A stretch of 64,000 nucleotides of DNA, taken from Plasmodiophora brassicae. Taxonomy: Eukaryota > Endomyxa > Phytomyxea > Plasmodiophorida > Plasmodiophoridae. The stretch is from positions 620,001-684,000 of the forward strand of contig JASFAU010000009.1 in the NCBI GenBank assembly GCA_039704465.1, in the 5' to 3' direction. Shown here one piece after another: positions 10,016 to 22,170 of this stretch. The position numbers and the translations under genes were made by a program. Every line of letters starts with the position of its first letter. Position 1 is the first letter of the stretch. The notes beneath the pieces were generated by a model that ran no database searches, was not told the origin of the DNA, and was given only the letters and a program-made list of their open reading frames with translations.

Positions 10016-10931
10016 CTACGCGACACGGTCGTACAAGCCAGGCAGCTGGACGTCGTGGTCTTTCTCGTTGGCCATGACGGAACGGATAACTTCACGACAC
10101 TCGTTAAGGAAGGCGGTCCGTGCTGCCGCTGTGGTCATCTCGCCTGATTCAGGCTTGTTTGTGCATCGTTGGCAAACCAACGACCCATTCAAAGGATCAT
10201 GAACGCACTGCATGTGGAACGATCTACCACACCCGTTACTGCACAGGAACACTATCGCGCAACGTTATTCATCATTAGATCATTACTTAATACCAATCGG
10301 TGCGAACCTGGGTCCTGATGGGATATTATGAGGTTACAGTTGGCACACTCTTCAATGTGTCCTCGAGGCGCTGCAGAAGGTGCACGCCCAGCAGCTTCAG
10401 AATCGTGAATAAGCAGCAGAAACTCCAATCGGTGATACGTGATACGAATCCGTACCGTCAACGAATTCATCACTGTCAGTCGTGTCGTCGTCACTGACGT
10501 CGCGTGACGGCGATAGTACCCCTCGGATTTCAGACTTGTTTCTCGAACGCATTATTCGCGTTCTATCAGGTTGCTCAATGCCTCGAGACCAGGCGAGCTT
10601 ACACTTGCAACAATAGCTCCTGCATCATCGTCGTAAAGTGCATACGTGCCCTACGACATTGCGACTTCGCGGCTTACATGATGTTGATAATACCGTCAGA
10701 CGCGTTGTCAACGGTTGAACTGGAAGCGGTCCTACGGCTCTTCGTGTTGGCAGAGCCGCATTTCGGGCAGTTAAACCCGATGGTCATCGTCGCGAACGTG
10801 CTTGAGGGGACGTTCGCGAAAGTGCAGGTTGCCTTGCCCACGGACTGCGCGGCGGACTCCGTCGGGAGGATAACCTCGTTTGGCCGCATCCTGATCCAGC
10901 GCGGCGCAGAGTTCGCAGGCCACGCCGCCAG
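10016..10931 (-). CDS. PHD-finger / zinc-ribbon protein (5' end not resolved)
   Basis: Several short minus-strand exons join into a cysteine-rich protein. The most upstream recognisable exon (about 10870-10931) reads GVACELCAALDQDAAKR. Next comes a CPKCGSANTKS zinc-ribbon-like segment (about 10735-10775). Then an ECANCNLIISHQDP exon (about 10320-10365) splices over an about 55-nt intron to VFLCSNGCGRSFHMQC and SLVCQRC. The last part gives C-x2-C ... C-x3-C-x4-H-x2-C ... C-x2-C, the spacing of a PHD finger, a chromatin-reader fold. A GYLDR-like C-terminus with stop at 10016 follows. The zinc-ribbon plus PHD combination suggests a chromatin or transcription role; the exact family is not recognised. 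Confidence 0.5.
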
Positions 10932-11273
10932 CTACAGATAAACGGGTACCCCACGTTGCCCACGTTTCTAGAGGCTCTTGCGTCCATTTGACGTACCGAT
11001 GGCAAACGGTGTCAGGACGTTGACTACTGCTCGATTAATATTGACTTGAAACGCTGTCGCATCTCTATTTGAAATTGCTACTGGCCCGGGCATAATAAGA
11101 GCGTCGTTTCTATTGCGGTATCGTCACGGCGCTGCGTCTCGGTGACGGACCACGTTGGTAGCAGCAGTCCAGAGTCCAGACCCGTTTTCAGGTGGCCAAA
11201 AATACGAACCCGGAGCGATGCGGATAATACGTCTGGCGTTGGTTTTCGTCGAGCGCGTCACAATTCCGCAATG

Positions 11274-14094
11274 GCTGACGAGCCATTGACCGAATCTGCG
11301 ACACCTCAGGCTGTCCTGACTGCATGGACAGGTCTGGCGTTTGGCGCCGTGCTATATGGCGTACGATACTGAATTACATGGCCAGAACTCGGGCTGGACG
11401 CTCTGCGTCCCATAATTGACCGTCAGGCCCTAGCGCTGTACGTCTGTGCCGCCGTGGTATCCTGTATCTGAACCGTCAGTAGGAGCGGCAATGAGGAGCG
11501 CAGCAAACAGGCCCGGAAAGGCCTTAGCGATTTGCTGAAGGCCATGAAGACCGCTGCCGGAGATCCTGATCAGTCCAAGGTGATCATTGCTATAACGGCG
11601 CCTTTGTAATTCCCTTAGGGAAGCCCTTGCTCACAGAAAGCAACGACCGATGCAATTCGTGCGTTTCAGAAGGAGATTGACGAACTGACGAAACGTGCCG
11701 TTTACGCTGAAACGTGCTTTACGCAGGTAAATGCTGTTCATTGCACGTTATACTTGCTGATCGTGCCGTTCCTAGGTTTACTCGCTCCTGTATCCGTTGC
11801 CGGATCCTGTGCCAATGCTTCAGCGAGCCGTTCAACATACTCAGGATCAGGTTGGGTCGGTAGCATAATGACTTGCGTCATTCCTCACCCGCCAAATGTT
11901 ACAGAAAACTGTCAAAGCGCTTCAAGGCCAGATCAGAGAGTACGACAAGGAATTTAGCAAGATGAAAAATCAGGAGGTTCGTATGTGAGCATTCTTGAAA
12001 CGGGAGTAATGGAACCTTATCCTATGCCTTGTCCAGGTTACGATCCGACGCCTCGAAGACAGGATACGGGAGTTGGAACAGAACGCTTCCCAGCAAACAG
12101 GTCAACACGTAGCCGATATCGTCGGGTTCCGAATCCTCATCGGACACGATTTTAGAGGCGACCCTTGAATTACGAACAAAGCAATTTGAGACCGAGCGCA
12201 GCCAGCTTATAAACGAAGCGCGGAACCGCGAACAGCAGCTACAGCAAGAGGTATTGCCACAACAGGTAAATGGCGTGCTCACCGCGGTTCTTATATTTCT
12301 GCAGATAGTCAGATGCCGAGATCTGCTTCTCAAGACGCAGACGCAATGCGATGAGTTGCAGTCGCAACTATTCGCCATCCACGACCGCAAAGGCAATGTC
12401 CAGTTGGGCGCATCGCGTCCCATGTTGACAGGCCAACTGTTTAGATCAGGATGCTGCTGCGAGGGATACTGATTCAAATCGTATGCTGGAAGAGCTGCAG
12501 AGCGCGAATACGACCATTATGATGCTGCAGCACGAGAAAGTACGCCCCCTGCCTTGTCTCGCAGCTTCGCCTTGATGTTTCATTTGTAGGCTGACCTGCA
12601 AGCCGAACTGCAACGTGCTTCCGACATCTCATCCAACGCCGACGTCCTGCAAGCAAAGCAGCAAGCAAGCGATGCATCTCATCGTCTAAGTATGAAGAAC
12701 GAAACCTTGACCGATTCCGCTTGTAAACGTGTCGTCTTTCAGTGGTCACGATGCGCGAACTTGAGGCAGCGCGCTCACAAATTGCCACATACCGGGCTCG
12801 AAACGTTCAAGATGAAGAAAGTCGGGACGTCTTAGAGCGTCGCCATGCTGCCGAACTGGCCGAGTGTCACGGACAGATTGCTATGCTTCAGGTACCTATC
12901 TGCCTTCGAAGATGTATCAAACAGTCCAGCTGATCTGGTCTGTTTCTTAGGAGGCCCTGTCGTCATTACCATCCGCCGAGGAATTCGCTCGAGTCAAAAC
13001 CCAGCTGAAATTACTTCAGGTCGGGGCGGCTCTGGAGTACGATACGCCCAACAGTTCCGTGCGTTGAAAAACGTTATAGGTAGTCCAGTTCAATAGTGCC
13101 GAAGACGAGGGCGACCACCAGGACACCGCTCTTGAACGGACGCTGCTTCAGAAGAATCAGAAGCTTGAATCAGACTTGGCCAGGTTTCTCGTTATGTCTA
13201 ATTGCTTATCCCAGTTTCTCTAACGCCACCCCAGGCTACGATGTGAGAACATTTCCATCGGTGAGCAGCTTTCCGAAACGAACAACGGCCTGAAGGAGGC
13301 CACTGAAGAAATCGTTCGTCTCAACGCGACCATACGGGAGCTCGAGCATAGCTTGGCCTCGCATAGTTCCAAATCAGCCAACGGTACAACCGCTGCTGCT
13401 GTGGGTACTCGTTGCGCTGTGGCTCATTTCGACTTGTGCAGTTGTTCAAGCCGCCCTTCTCTCAGATAAGGCAGACATCGATGCTCCAGACCAGATTCTT
13501 CTGTTTCAGCGAGATCGGTATAAAAAAGCGGCTCAAGCCATGGAAGCGGAAAAGGCAGCCGCCGAGGGTCGCTGCCAGACCCTTTCCGCACAGCTTGCAT
13601 CTCTGCAGGCAGACAATGAGAAGCTCTACCAGAAACTGAGGCAGATACAAACGTTTAATCGTCGAGGCAACGCGGGTAATGATTCGTCGCCTTTGCTCTC
13701 CTTCCGTATATATGTTCTGACTAGTCGCAGACGACATCGAGGCCGGCAATGCGTCGATATCCAACGATCCCACAGTGAACAAGTATGAAACGCTCTTCAA
13801 CGAGCGGCAGAACCCGTTCACAAACTATACGAAAGCTCAACGCCAGCAAGGGTCCATCTGTTGCTCCTTCGAAGTCCAAATCGTTGATCCGCTGTGCTCA
13901 TGCAGATACGCGAACCTGAACGTTATGGAGAAAGTGATCTTCAATTCCGCCAAGATGGTCCTGGGTAACAAGACGTTACGAACCGGGACGTTCTTCTATA
14001 TGCTGGCGCTCCATCTGCTCGTGTTCGTGTCACTGGTCACGCACACGTTCATTTCCCATTGCCCGAAGCAGGGCACTCTGCATCTCGCTGACTA
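11274..14094 (+). CDS. CASP, Golgi coiled-coil membrane protein
   Basis: CASP proteins (the CUX1 alternative product in animals) are C-terminally anchored golgins of intra-Golgi transport. The first exon starts MADEPLTESATPQAVLTAWT; spliced exons to about 11760 give the N-terminal region with DAIRAFQKEIDELTKRA, matching the CASP N-terminal domain. A long coiled-coil middle follows (for example MRELEAARSQIATYRARN at 12750, and a heptad-rich exon at 13541-13660). The C-terminal exons are diagnostic: KYETLFNERQNPFTNYTKAQ, then NVMEKVIFNSAKMVLGNKTL and a single hydrophobic anchor FFYMLALHLLVFVSLVTHTF near the end. I count at least ten introns of about 40-65 nt, so individual exons are short. The stop is at 14092-14094. 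Exon borders in 11900-13400 are approximate. Confidence 0.8.
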
Positions 14095-14142
14095 AGTAGC
14101 ACCGCTGCTGAACGACCGCCTGGCTGTATTTAAAACAACGCA

Positions 14143-15045
14143 TCACGGGTGCCTGCCGCCAACGGTGCTCTCAAAGAGGGTGCCGTGAAGGTCGAAGCAC
14201 GAAATGAACGTTCGCTGTTTGGCGACTAGACGAAACATGCTGTATGCGAACTCTGCCGTCAGCCGAATCGACGTTGTTGTGGGCGTCCAGCACGTCCAGT
14301 CGTGAGGCGTCCAGTCGAGCGAGTCCCACGTGCGCCCGTCGTCGCTGCTCGCTTCGAGAACAACGTCCAGAGTGGGGAGCGCCCCGCTGATATGCAGCGT
14401 ATAGCGTGAGGGCAGGAAGGAGCGTGGTCTCAGGTCGACAATGGTGTGTTGCCCAGTCAAGAAGGTCGCTCCGGCGACAGGCTCCCTCGATACGACTTTC
14501 GCCGACCTGCAGGCCGACCCTCCGATGCGGATCTCGTGCAGGACGGCCTGACTGTGCCAAGGCGCCGTTAGAGCATTCGTCCCAAGGTAGTAGATCACGC
14601 CGTTCTTGTCGAGCGCTTGCTCAAACTCACAGTGTCGCCATCGCACGAGTTTGCCGATGGCCGCGTGGCAGGCCAGGTTGACCGCCGCCAGCCGGAGGAA
14701 GTCAGGCGATATGCCCAGCGTCTTCATCAGGAGCGGGAACATCCATTGCGGAATGAAGCAGGCCGACCGGGCCCTGCGAGACAACCCGCGCGGCGCCACC
14801 TGCGTCAGGTTCCGGGACGGCTTCACTAGCGCGGCGACCACGGCGCCGTCACGGTCGAACCGTGACCTCAAAAACGCAGGCGACGTTACGCACCGCTGGG
14901 CGCGCGTGACCGCCGGCCCGCGACGACCACGACGCTTCCGGCGTCGCCGCGCGTCACGTCGATTCGGCAGCGGCATCAATTTGCGGTGACGCCCGCCCGC
15001 GTTTTTCCCACCGGCACGCCGTTTTGCGTCGCGAACGTTCGCCAT
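14143..15045 (-). CDS. F5/8 type C-like (galactose-binding fold) protein
   Basis: A 300-residue continuous frame runs from the ATG at 15045. The first about 100 residues are basic and low in complexity. The rest contains a discoidin/F5-8C-like beta-sandwich signature: DKNGVIYYLGTN, then a TGQHTIVDLRPRSFLPSRYT stretch (the typical VDLGxxxxxxPxxYTL core), DGRTWDSLDWTP and a C-terminal FRLVAKQ strand. Similar domains occur in cytosolic BTB/kelch-type and HECT proteins of protists, where they act as binding modules. No signal peptide is seen. A second domain is not apparent. Short introns near the basic region are possible but not needed. It faces SEC22 tail-to-head with about 160 bp between them. 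Confidence 0.6.
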   Translation of the reverse strand: MANVRDAKRRAGGKNAGGRHRKLMPLPNRRDARRRRKRRGRRGPAVTRAQRCVTSPAFLRSRFDRDGAVVAALVKPSRNLTQVAPRGLSRRARSACFIPQWMFPLLMKTLGISPDFLRLAAVNLACHAAIGKLVRWRHCEFEQALDKNGVIYYLGTNALTAPWHSQAVLHEIRIGGSACRSAKVVSREPVAGATFLTGQHTIVDLRPRSFLPSRYTLHISGALPTLDVVLEASSDDGRTWDSLDWTPHDWTCWTPTTTSIRLTAEFAYSMFRLVAKQRTFISCFDLHGTLFESTVGGRHP

Positions 15046-15203
15046 TCGATGTGGCGGAGACACACCTTCGTGGCCGGCAAACGGGAGGCGCGACACCACG
15101 CGATGCTGCCGGGCGATCGGGCATCGTGGCGGACGATTCGGGCACCGGCGACGCTCGTACAATATATTGCAAGTTTAGACGTTTGGGTGGGGGGCCGTGT
15201 CGA

Positions 15204-15956
15204 TCAGCCGAGTTTCACGTAGAGCATGATCATGATGACGCATACGACGATGATGATCGGCGCCCAGGCCTTGACGGCCGACGTCCACGCCGCCCATTTC
15301 GCCGTCGACAGGTACTTCTTGGAAGCCTCCTTCAGTTCGACAGTCTTGTCCTACAGCCAGGCGGTGTGAGGGCAGCGTCAACGTCGGGGGTATGCCGGCG
15401 CGGAACGTACCTCGAGCGAGCTCAGGTGCTCGCCCCGTTTGAGGATCTCGTTCATATTTGACCTCATAACATTGTGCACCTGTGTAAGGTTCGCATTCAG
15501 CTTGGCGATGTTGTCGGACGACCTGGGATCCAGGAACTCCCGACGCAATCGGTTCAACCTTGTGTCTGCCCAGCGACATCACAACCACGTCACAAACCAG
15601 CCAACAGGGGGCGCGGGCCTACCGAAAGCGATCGCCGCGTACGGCCGGCTGAACTGGTTGACCTGGTCGCCGTGCGCAAGCATAAACTGATGCTGCACCT
15701 GTTCCAGGTACTGGTACGCCAGCTGGGCCGGGTAATGCGGATCGCACATGCAAATGTAGCAGACGGCGTCCTCGATGACATAGTAGTACACGTAGGGCGG
15801 CGACGAGATGATCGACCGGGCCGGCGACGAGTGCGTCAGCGAATTCAGTATCGCCTTGGCCTGGCGCTGGAATTCGCCCAGGTCGGGGTGCGAATCCTGC
15901 GTCCCTGCCAGCGGCATCCCATCGTGGACCCGCCCCAGCAAGGTCAGGAGCGGCAT
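15204..15956 (-). CDS. SEC22: SEC22, ER-Golgi R-SNARE
   Basis: SEC22 is a longin-domain SNARE for vesicle fusion between ER and Golgi. The start is the ATG at 15956 (MPLLTLLGRVHDGMPLAGTQ). The longin domain continues through YYYVIEDAVCYICMCD and SRPYAAIAF. A 57-nt intron (15566-15622) leads to DTRLNRLRREFLD and the SNARE motif NANLTQVHNVMRSNMNEIL with RGEHLSSLE. A second intron follows, then KEASKKYLSTAKW and a C-terminal hydrophobic anchor (APIIIVVCVIMIMLYVKLG) before the TGA at 15204. Length (about 215 residues), domain order and the tail anchor all match the family. The central layer residue is Arg, as expected for an R-SNARE. Confidence 0.92.
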
Positions 15957-16035
15957 CGCGATCCGACCTGGGCGGCGCAGTGCCCTACGCCACGGACTTC
16001 CCCCGTCGTTCGCGTTTTGCGACGCCTCCTTCCGG

Positions 16036-16147
16036 CCAGTCAACATCTCTCCTGGTGCAACGATTCGATAGGCCCGTCAACATCTCTCCTGGTGCAACGG
16101 ATTCGATAGGCCAGTCAACATCTCTCCTGGTGCAACGATTCGATAGG
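16036..16147. repeat. Three tandem copies of a 37/38-bp unit
   Basis: Three consecutive copies of a unit containing gtcaacatctctcctggtgc and ending cgattcgatagg differ by one or two bases. They lie between the SEC22 start codon (15956) and the stop codon of the CCDC61 gene (16152), so they fall in the SEC22 promoter/5' UTR and the CCDC61 3' flank. They are non-coding as far as I can see. Confidence 0.9.
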
Positions 16148-16151
16148 CAGT

Positions 16152-18089
16152 CTAGTGATTAAGCGCACGCGCCGACGAGCTCTTGGCGACCTTGAGGAAA
16201 CGCTGCAGCTCGTTGAGGCGGGCGTCTAGGTCCCGGATCTGGCCCGCGGTTCGTACGCGATCGCAGGTGGACGTCCGGCTATTGGCGCCGTCGGGCGACG
16301 GGCTCCTGTCGTCGTCGTCGATCCGGGGCGGGAGCGCCTTGCGTTCGTCGAGAGTTCGCTTCGGCATCAGGCGTTCGCTTGCGGATCGTAGAACCGGCTG
16401 CGTCCGTGTTTGCGCTTGCCGAGCGCTGTTCTCTTTGCCGCTGCCTGGCGATCTTGCTGCGGGTGAACGCTCGCCCGCTGTGAACCCTCTCGAAGACGAT
16501 CGCCCGCGACTCCTGCATGGATGCCACTTCAGCCCCTGTTCGTGTTGTGCATTGATGGGTGGGGACCTGGCTGGAGAGCTATTGGCCGCCTGACTCGTCC
16601 AAGGGCTCGGGGATCGGCTGGATCCCGACCGCAGCTTGTGTGCCCGTTCCCGAACGTAGGCGGTCGGGTCGAATCGAGGCGCAGGCACCCTTGGCGATCG
16701 GCTGCGCCCTGTCCTCGAAGGACTGCTGCGATCCAGGACGGGGTGCGAACGACGGCTGGACGACGGCGCCGGGCTCACAGTCGTCCCGCGTGATCGCGAA
16801 CGGGGCCGGCCCCGCGTCATCGGCGACGTTGCTGCCTGCCCCTTGCCCATCAATGCGGGGCTTCGAGGAACAGGTTGTGCCCTTGAAACAAGCGGTTTCC
16901 TCCGTGTCGAAGAGGCGGAACCGGTGGCGGACGGCGACCGCCTCCGCTGGCTACCGCTGCAAAGGGATGTTTGCCATTGGATGGGTCACAATGAATCCTG
17001 CCATGGACTGTACCTTGGCAACGACGACGTCGCCGGCTTGCGGACCGGTTTCTGCATGGACTCCAGGCGAAGTTTCTCGAGCTGCTTCGTGAGCGCCTGC
17101 ACTTTGGCTCTCTCGCTGGACAGGGCCGCGTGCAGATCGCCGATCTCGGCCTGGGCATCGGCCAGGCGCTGCTCGGCAGTGGATACCTACAGGGTTCCCA
17201 GGTCAGCGACAACGTGTCGAACCCCGGCGGGGCCAACGACCGGCACGTTCACAGACCGAATCATCCACCATCTGGGCCAGGCGCCTATTTTCCGCCTGGA
17301 GTTTGTCGAGCAGGTCTGTGCGATGACGACCATCAGTCACGACGAGCTCGTCTGCGGGATGGTCCGTTCGCCAGCGATACCGGACTGCTGACGATCGGGC
17401 TGGTGCCTGGAACTCTTCGCAGTGGCCAGTTCAGCGCGCAGGCGCTGGATGGTCCTCTGCAACGCCTCGGTCTCGGGCACCTCGCTGTGCTTCAACATCA
17501 GCGGGTAATGCACTCTGCCCGAGAGCAACGTTCATTCGTAGCTGAGCAGGCAGCGGTGACGCAAACGTACCTGTCGAACTCGACAGTGTATGTCAGGATG
17601 AGGTAGCGTTTGTTGTTGGGTTTAGATGGCTTCCGCTGCGTTCTGCCAAACGGGACAGGTTAGCGACCCGTACCGGCTGGCGCGTGACTGACGACGTGAC
17701 TGAACCCCGGTCTGCCGTTAGACTGCGGTCCCGCCGTCCTCGATCGGAGGCTTTCGAGGTCGCTCGCGGTCAGCAGGTCGACGAAGACCGAATCTGTCGA
17801 CCCTCGCAATGCGGCCCACAGCATGTTGACAAAGACGGAGAACTTCTTCACGTTGCCCGTGTTCGCGGTCATGTCCTCGATATCTAAGGCGACGCGTTGA
17901 CACGGGCGTCCCAGACACCAAACGGGGTCGACAAACATTACATTTGGCCGTGAACACGCCCGACCATCGCTGGCCGTTGCTCTTCTGTTCCGCCTCGACG
18001 ATCAGTTCGTCGTCGACGATCGCCGAGTACAATGCATAATCGACACTGTGCGACGTCAGGTCGGCGTGCTGCTCGACGCGAGACGACAT
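16152..18089 (-). CDS. CCDC61: CCDC61 / VFL3 homologue, basal-body protein
   Basis: CCDC61/VFL3 is a SAS-6-like head plus coiled-coil protein needed for basal-body orientation and rootlet attachment. The ATG at 18089 starts an exon reading HSVDYALYSAIVDDELIVEA. A 58-nt intron joins to YIEDMTANTGNVKKFSVFVN and VFVDLLTASDLESLR, which aligns closely with the animal head domain. Later exons give NKRYLILTYTVEFDR and RVHYPLMLKHSEVPETEALQ, again collinear with animal CCDC61, then coiled coils (AEQRLADAQAEIGDLHAALS). The C-terminal about 230 residues are Ser/Arg/Pro-rich and low in complexity, ending in a short coiled coil with stop at 16152. At least five short introns are needed. The gene implies flagellated stages. 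Confidence 0.85.
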
Positions 18090-18288
18090 CCGGGAACGGC
18101 GTCCGGCCCCCTGGGGACAACGCCAACGGGCCTTGCAACGAACACCCCGGCAGTTGGGCGCTGCCCACCGGTCCACCTGGCCAGGGGCCCAGCGGGCAGG
18201 CCGTCCCAGACTTGTAAACCGTACTAATTGCAGAATGCTGAACCTGTATTACGGTTGGGCATCGTTTCGTCACTCTGGTGCGTCACAA

Positions 18289-21200
18289 TCACGCCAGTTG
18301 CACAAGATGGCCGCTGCAGATCTCCTGGATACGAACGCACCTGGCGGGCGGTAGGTGCGTGCCCATCACGCTCTGCAACTTGCCTGGACGCAGGCGCGAC
18401 GCCTCCGCCAGGGCTTGGGTGAACATTTGGACAACGTCAGTGTTCGGGAACGGGTCCTTTGCAGGGGCGCTGGCGAATGCGAGACGGTTGTACGAGGCCG
18501 AGTACCCACCGGCCTCCTCGAGCTGGCTCAGGATGGATTCTGCAGGGTCGGCAGCGGTAGCAACGTCTGCCCCACCGGATATGATCTCGAGCAGGTCGAC
18601 GAGCTTGTCCAGGGCGTCCGCCCAGAATCTCTCGCCGGCTGGACCTGCGCTCAGGACAACTTCGATGGATTGCGGTCCGACGGCATGGACCAGGGCAACC
18701 GCGACGGTCTTCCGTTCCAGATGGTCGACAACGGATCCAACATGCGACAGCAGGAGTTTCGACAAGGAGGTGACGGCCAGGCCGACCTGCAGAGCTTCGA
18801 TTTCCTTCCACAACGTCGGAAGGCCACGAACGCAGACCATTTCGGACAGGAAGACGCACAAAGAGCGTCCGAACTGGGCTGTCATCGACTGTTGCGCGCG
18901 CGTAAACAGAAGCACCAGGATTTGCTTGAAGCTGGGTTGCAGGACGTCCCACGGGACCGTGCGAACCAACGATGTCAGCAGCTGAATCCCGTACTTGTCG
19001 TTCAGCTTGGATGCGATCAGTTTCTGGAAGATTCCCAGGATCCCGTCCAGCCACCCACGACCAACATCCCCTGCGCAAAGAGTTGATACAAACCTGCGGG
19101 AACGATTAGCTCGATTGAGCATTGCCTCATGCACGCGCTTACGCAGGCTTCGCCAGGTATTCCCTGATGAGAAGCGTAAGCGCATGAACATTTCCAAGGG
19201 AATCCCAGAGCGGCGGGGCCAGCACGCTGGGGAACATGGACTCGAACACGGGCGGCAATGCTTGCCCGGTATATCGCAGGAGCTGGCACAGGATCTGGAA
19301 CACATCTGTAGCCACTGTAAGGGGAATCGCCAAGACAGAACGAACTCGCTGTGCACATACAAGGACCAAATTCGCTGCACGACTCCTGAGCTCGTAGCAT
19401 TGTTTTAAACGGAGGGATCACGGCATCCTGGAACGTGGGTACCTAGACATACCGGTTTCAGGTATCGTGCTGCGTCAGTTGCAGGTCGATTCGAACCAAA
19501 TCATGGCGGTCGATGCACGTATTCCGAATCAGGACAGCAACACATTCGAACAGGTAATGGTTGAACATTGGGTTACGAGGGTTGCTCGCAACGCGAACAA
19601 GTGTCGATGTCAATCTGTGAAATCATCGTTAAATTAGCGCAGACCCGTTATAATGAAACATCACGTACTTGTGAAGCAGCGCGTCCAGAAACGGTTGCAC
19701 ATCAGCCGCCCCGACATGGAGAACCCGCATAATGGCTTTCATGATGTAATCGTTTTCTTCGGACTCGTCGTGATCAAGGGCGCTGTCAATGACCATTAAG
19801 AAGCGTTTCGCGTAGTAAACCAGAACGTTACCTGAACAGGGCTGTTAGAAGGGACGACAGGTGTGGCTGGAGCGTTGGCCTTGTTATGATGTTTGGCAAG
19901 GCAAGCAACCTCTCGATGGCAGTCGCCGCGTACGAGTGAACAACGAAAGAAGGCGACGCCAAGTGACTGTTGTCTCGAGAAGTTACACCCCTCTTGAAAA
20001 CGACAGAGAAACGATGGCATACCGTGTCAAAGTGGGTATCAGATCTCGGCACTGCTGAACAGGCAGGTGCGACCGGAAAATGATGACAAATTTGATCGCG
20101 TCTGCTTTCAAGATGGGAAAGTCGGCCATCTGTACCAATTGTCAGATCACATCACAGAACGAGACGTCGGTCAGAAAAGCGGACAGGTTCAGCAGTAAGT
20201 TCAGTCAGGACGTGCTGATTGTAGAACTGGGCCACGTCGATGTTGTCCGCGATTTGAGTGGCACCTTGCGCAACCGTGTGCCCTTGCACAGACAGAGCAA
20301 CAACGACATACATTGCGGCATCCTTCGAAACCCATCCAGTTGCGGGAGATATGGCATACTCCTGGACACGCAGGCCTGTCAGTATCCAGACAAGACGCAG
20401 GTCGAATAGATACCAGACCTGCATAAGGGTTGCTACTGCCTTCCCAAGAATATCGGTGATTTCATTCTGGAACTGAACTTTGATAGCACGGACGAGGTCG
20501 CATGTCAATCGCCGACGAGTCTGTTGGTCTGCGCCTTCCGAGTCCTTCCTAACGTACTCGACAGGATCCCTAAGGGGAGCATTAACAAACCATCTAGCCA
20601 TACACACATCTGGCTTACACTGTGAACTGGTCCTGGTCAGCGGGGCTCAGACGAAGATTCGGTAAGATGACGTGCTGCGCTAGAGCTTCAAGCTGGCCTG
20701 GAGCAGAGAACAGAGTCCGGTGCCATGGGGCACGAATGACAACGGCCAGAAACTGCAAAGCAGGAGCAACAACAGCCTCGTTTCGAGGAGCAGCGTCACT
20801 GCTGGATACAAGAAGCGCCCAAATACACTGGACGCAAGTAGGAATATGCGCGCGAAACTCGCTTTCGTATTTGGAGGCGTAGAGTGTCCACACAGCGATA
20901 ATCACGCCCTGAAGGAGTTCGAGAGGTGTCCCAGCAACGGCCATGTCTTCTTCTCGAGATGCACTGCGCGGAGCAGGTGTGGTCGGCGTAACTATAGAGA
21001 CAAGCCCAACGAAACCAGACATCCAGTCCTGAACGTAGAGTCAGCAACGTCGCACAGACACGGGTATATCGCGGATGACTCCTGACATTGAGACGCTCTT
21101 CGAACTGTTCCGGGATGTCCTGCGACGACAACGAGAGAAAGATGTTCGCTACATAGCGTAGCAAGTCGAGCAACTCGTCCTGGGTTTTCGTCGTCGTCAG

Positions 21201-21980
21201 ATCTGCCAGCACGCGCTGCATGGTCTGTGACCGCGGTGAATGATATTCAACGACGCAGGCTAAGGGAAGTTACAAAGTACCTCGAGGAGCGGTTGAGAGA
21301 AGTTGACCAGGACATACTTGATCTGAGTCCAAAGCGCATCGCTTTTGGACCGGTACCGGTATGGCTTGAACATCGTGTTGCAGCACTGAAGAACGGCTCG
21401 AACCTGAACCCAACGTAATCAGACGTTGCCAGGTCAGCATTAGGCATGTACCTGACCTTGTGATAATCTGGTGACGAGATGTGAGCAATTAGCTCAGGGA
21501 GGAGCTGCGGCCACTCGGCAGGGAAATCCGATTCAGCGATAATCGCAAGCGTTTCAGAGAGCTACACAAATAATCTGAGTGTTCATAACAGCTACACAGT
21601 TGCCAGGGACAAACCTGTCGCTGGACAGGGGCATCCGCTTCGATCATTGCACGAACGAGATGTGTCTTCACGAAGTCACGCTCATCGCGAGCAATCTTAT
21701 ACTTTGGGTCAGCGGCATTGTTCTCTGTAGCGGCAGTAAGTATGTGAAGTTACCGGACGCCGGCATAATGGTTACCATCCTCCCAGTCCTTCTTGCACTT
21801 GTTCTTAAACGTAATGGCTGCCGGGAGCGCTGCCGGGTCCCGGTTCATGATCAGGTTCAAGGCTGCCCGGCAGAATCCTGCGTGTTGCACGGCCTGCAAG
21901 AGCCATTGCTCCGCTTCGGTGCGCACTCGTGCATCGATGTCCTGGCACTGGAACAGGTGGCGCGACAGCTCCAGCTCCAT
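18289..21980 (-). CDS. CSE1: Exportin-2 (CSE1/CAS), importin-alpha re-exporter
   Basis: CSE1 is the RanGTP-dependent HEAT-repeat exportin that returns importin-alpha to the cytoplasm. The likely start is the ATG at 21980 ([20 protein letters not shown]), followed by the importin-beta N-terminal region including [17 protein letters not shown]. Middle exons match the Cse1 domain, for example [16 protein letters not shown] (about 20520) and [15 protein letters not shown] (about 20310). The long last exon (18289-19080) has [36 protein letters not shown] and the C-terminal region with [10 protein letters not shown]. The order is collinear with animal and yeast CSE1. About ten or more short introns interrupt the 5' two-thirds. 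It is one of the most intron-rich genes here, yet its 3' exon is long. Confidence 0.9.
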
Positions 21981-22170
21981 TGCGATTACCGCGAATAACG
22001 CAGATCGCAATCACGGACTCCGAAGCAACCTGCAACACCTGGTATGTGCCTATCTCATTATGTGCCTGTTATTAGCAACGTTGGTCAGGTCGGACCCTGA
22101 CAACTAGCTGGACATGCCGCCAGAAAGAATATACGCACGTATGTATTTTCACGAATTCCACCACATGTCA

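Noticed and set aside
16036..16147. CRISPR-like array
   Set aside because: The three units are directly adjacent without unique spacers and the genome is eukaryotic; it is a minisatellite.
18278..19086. Long plus-strand frames
   Set aside because: They are antisense to the conserved 3' exon of exportin-2.
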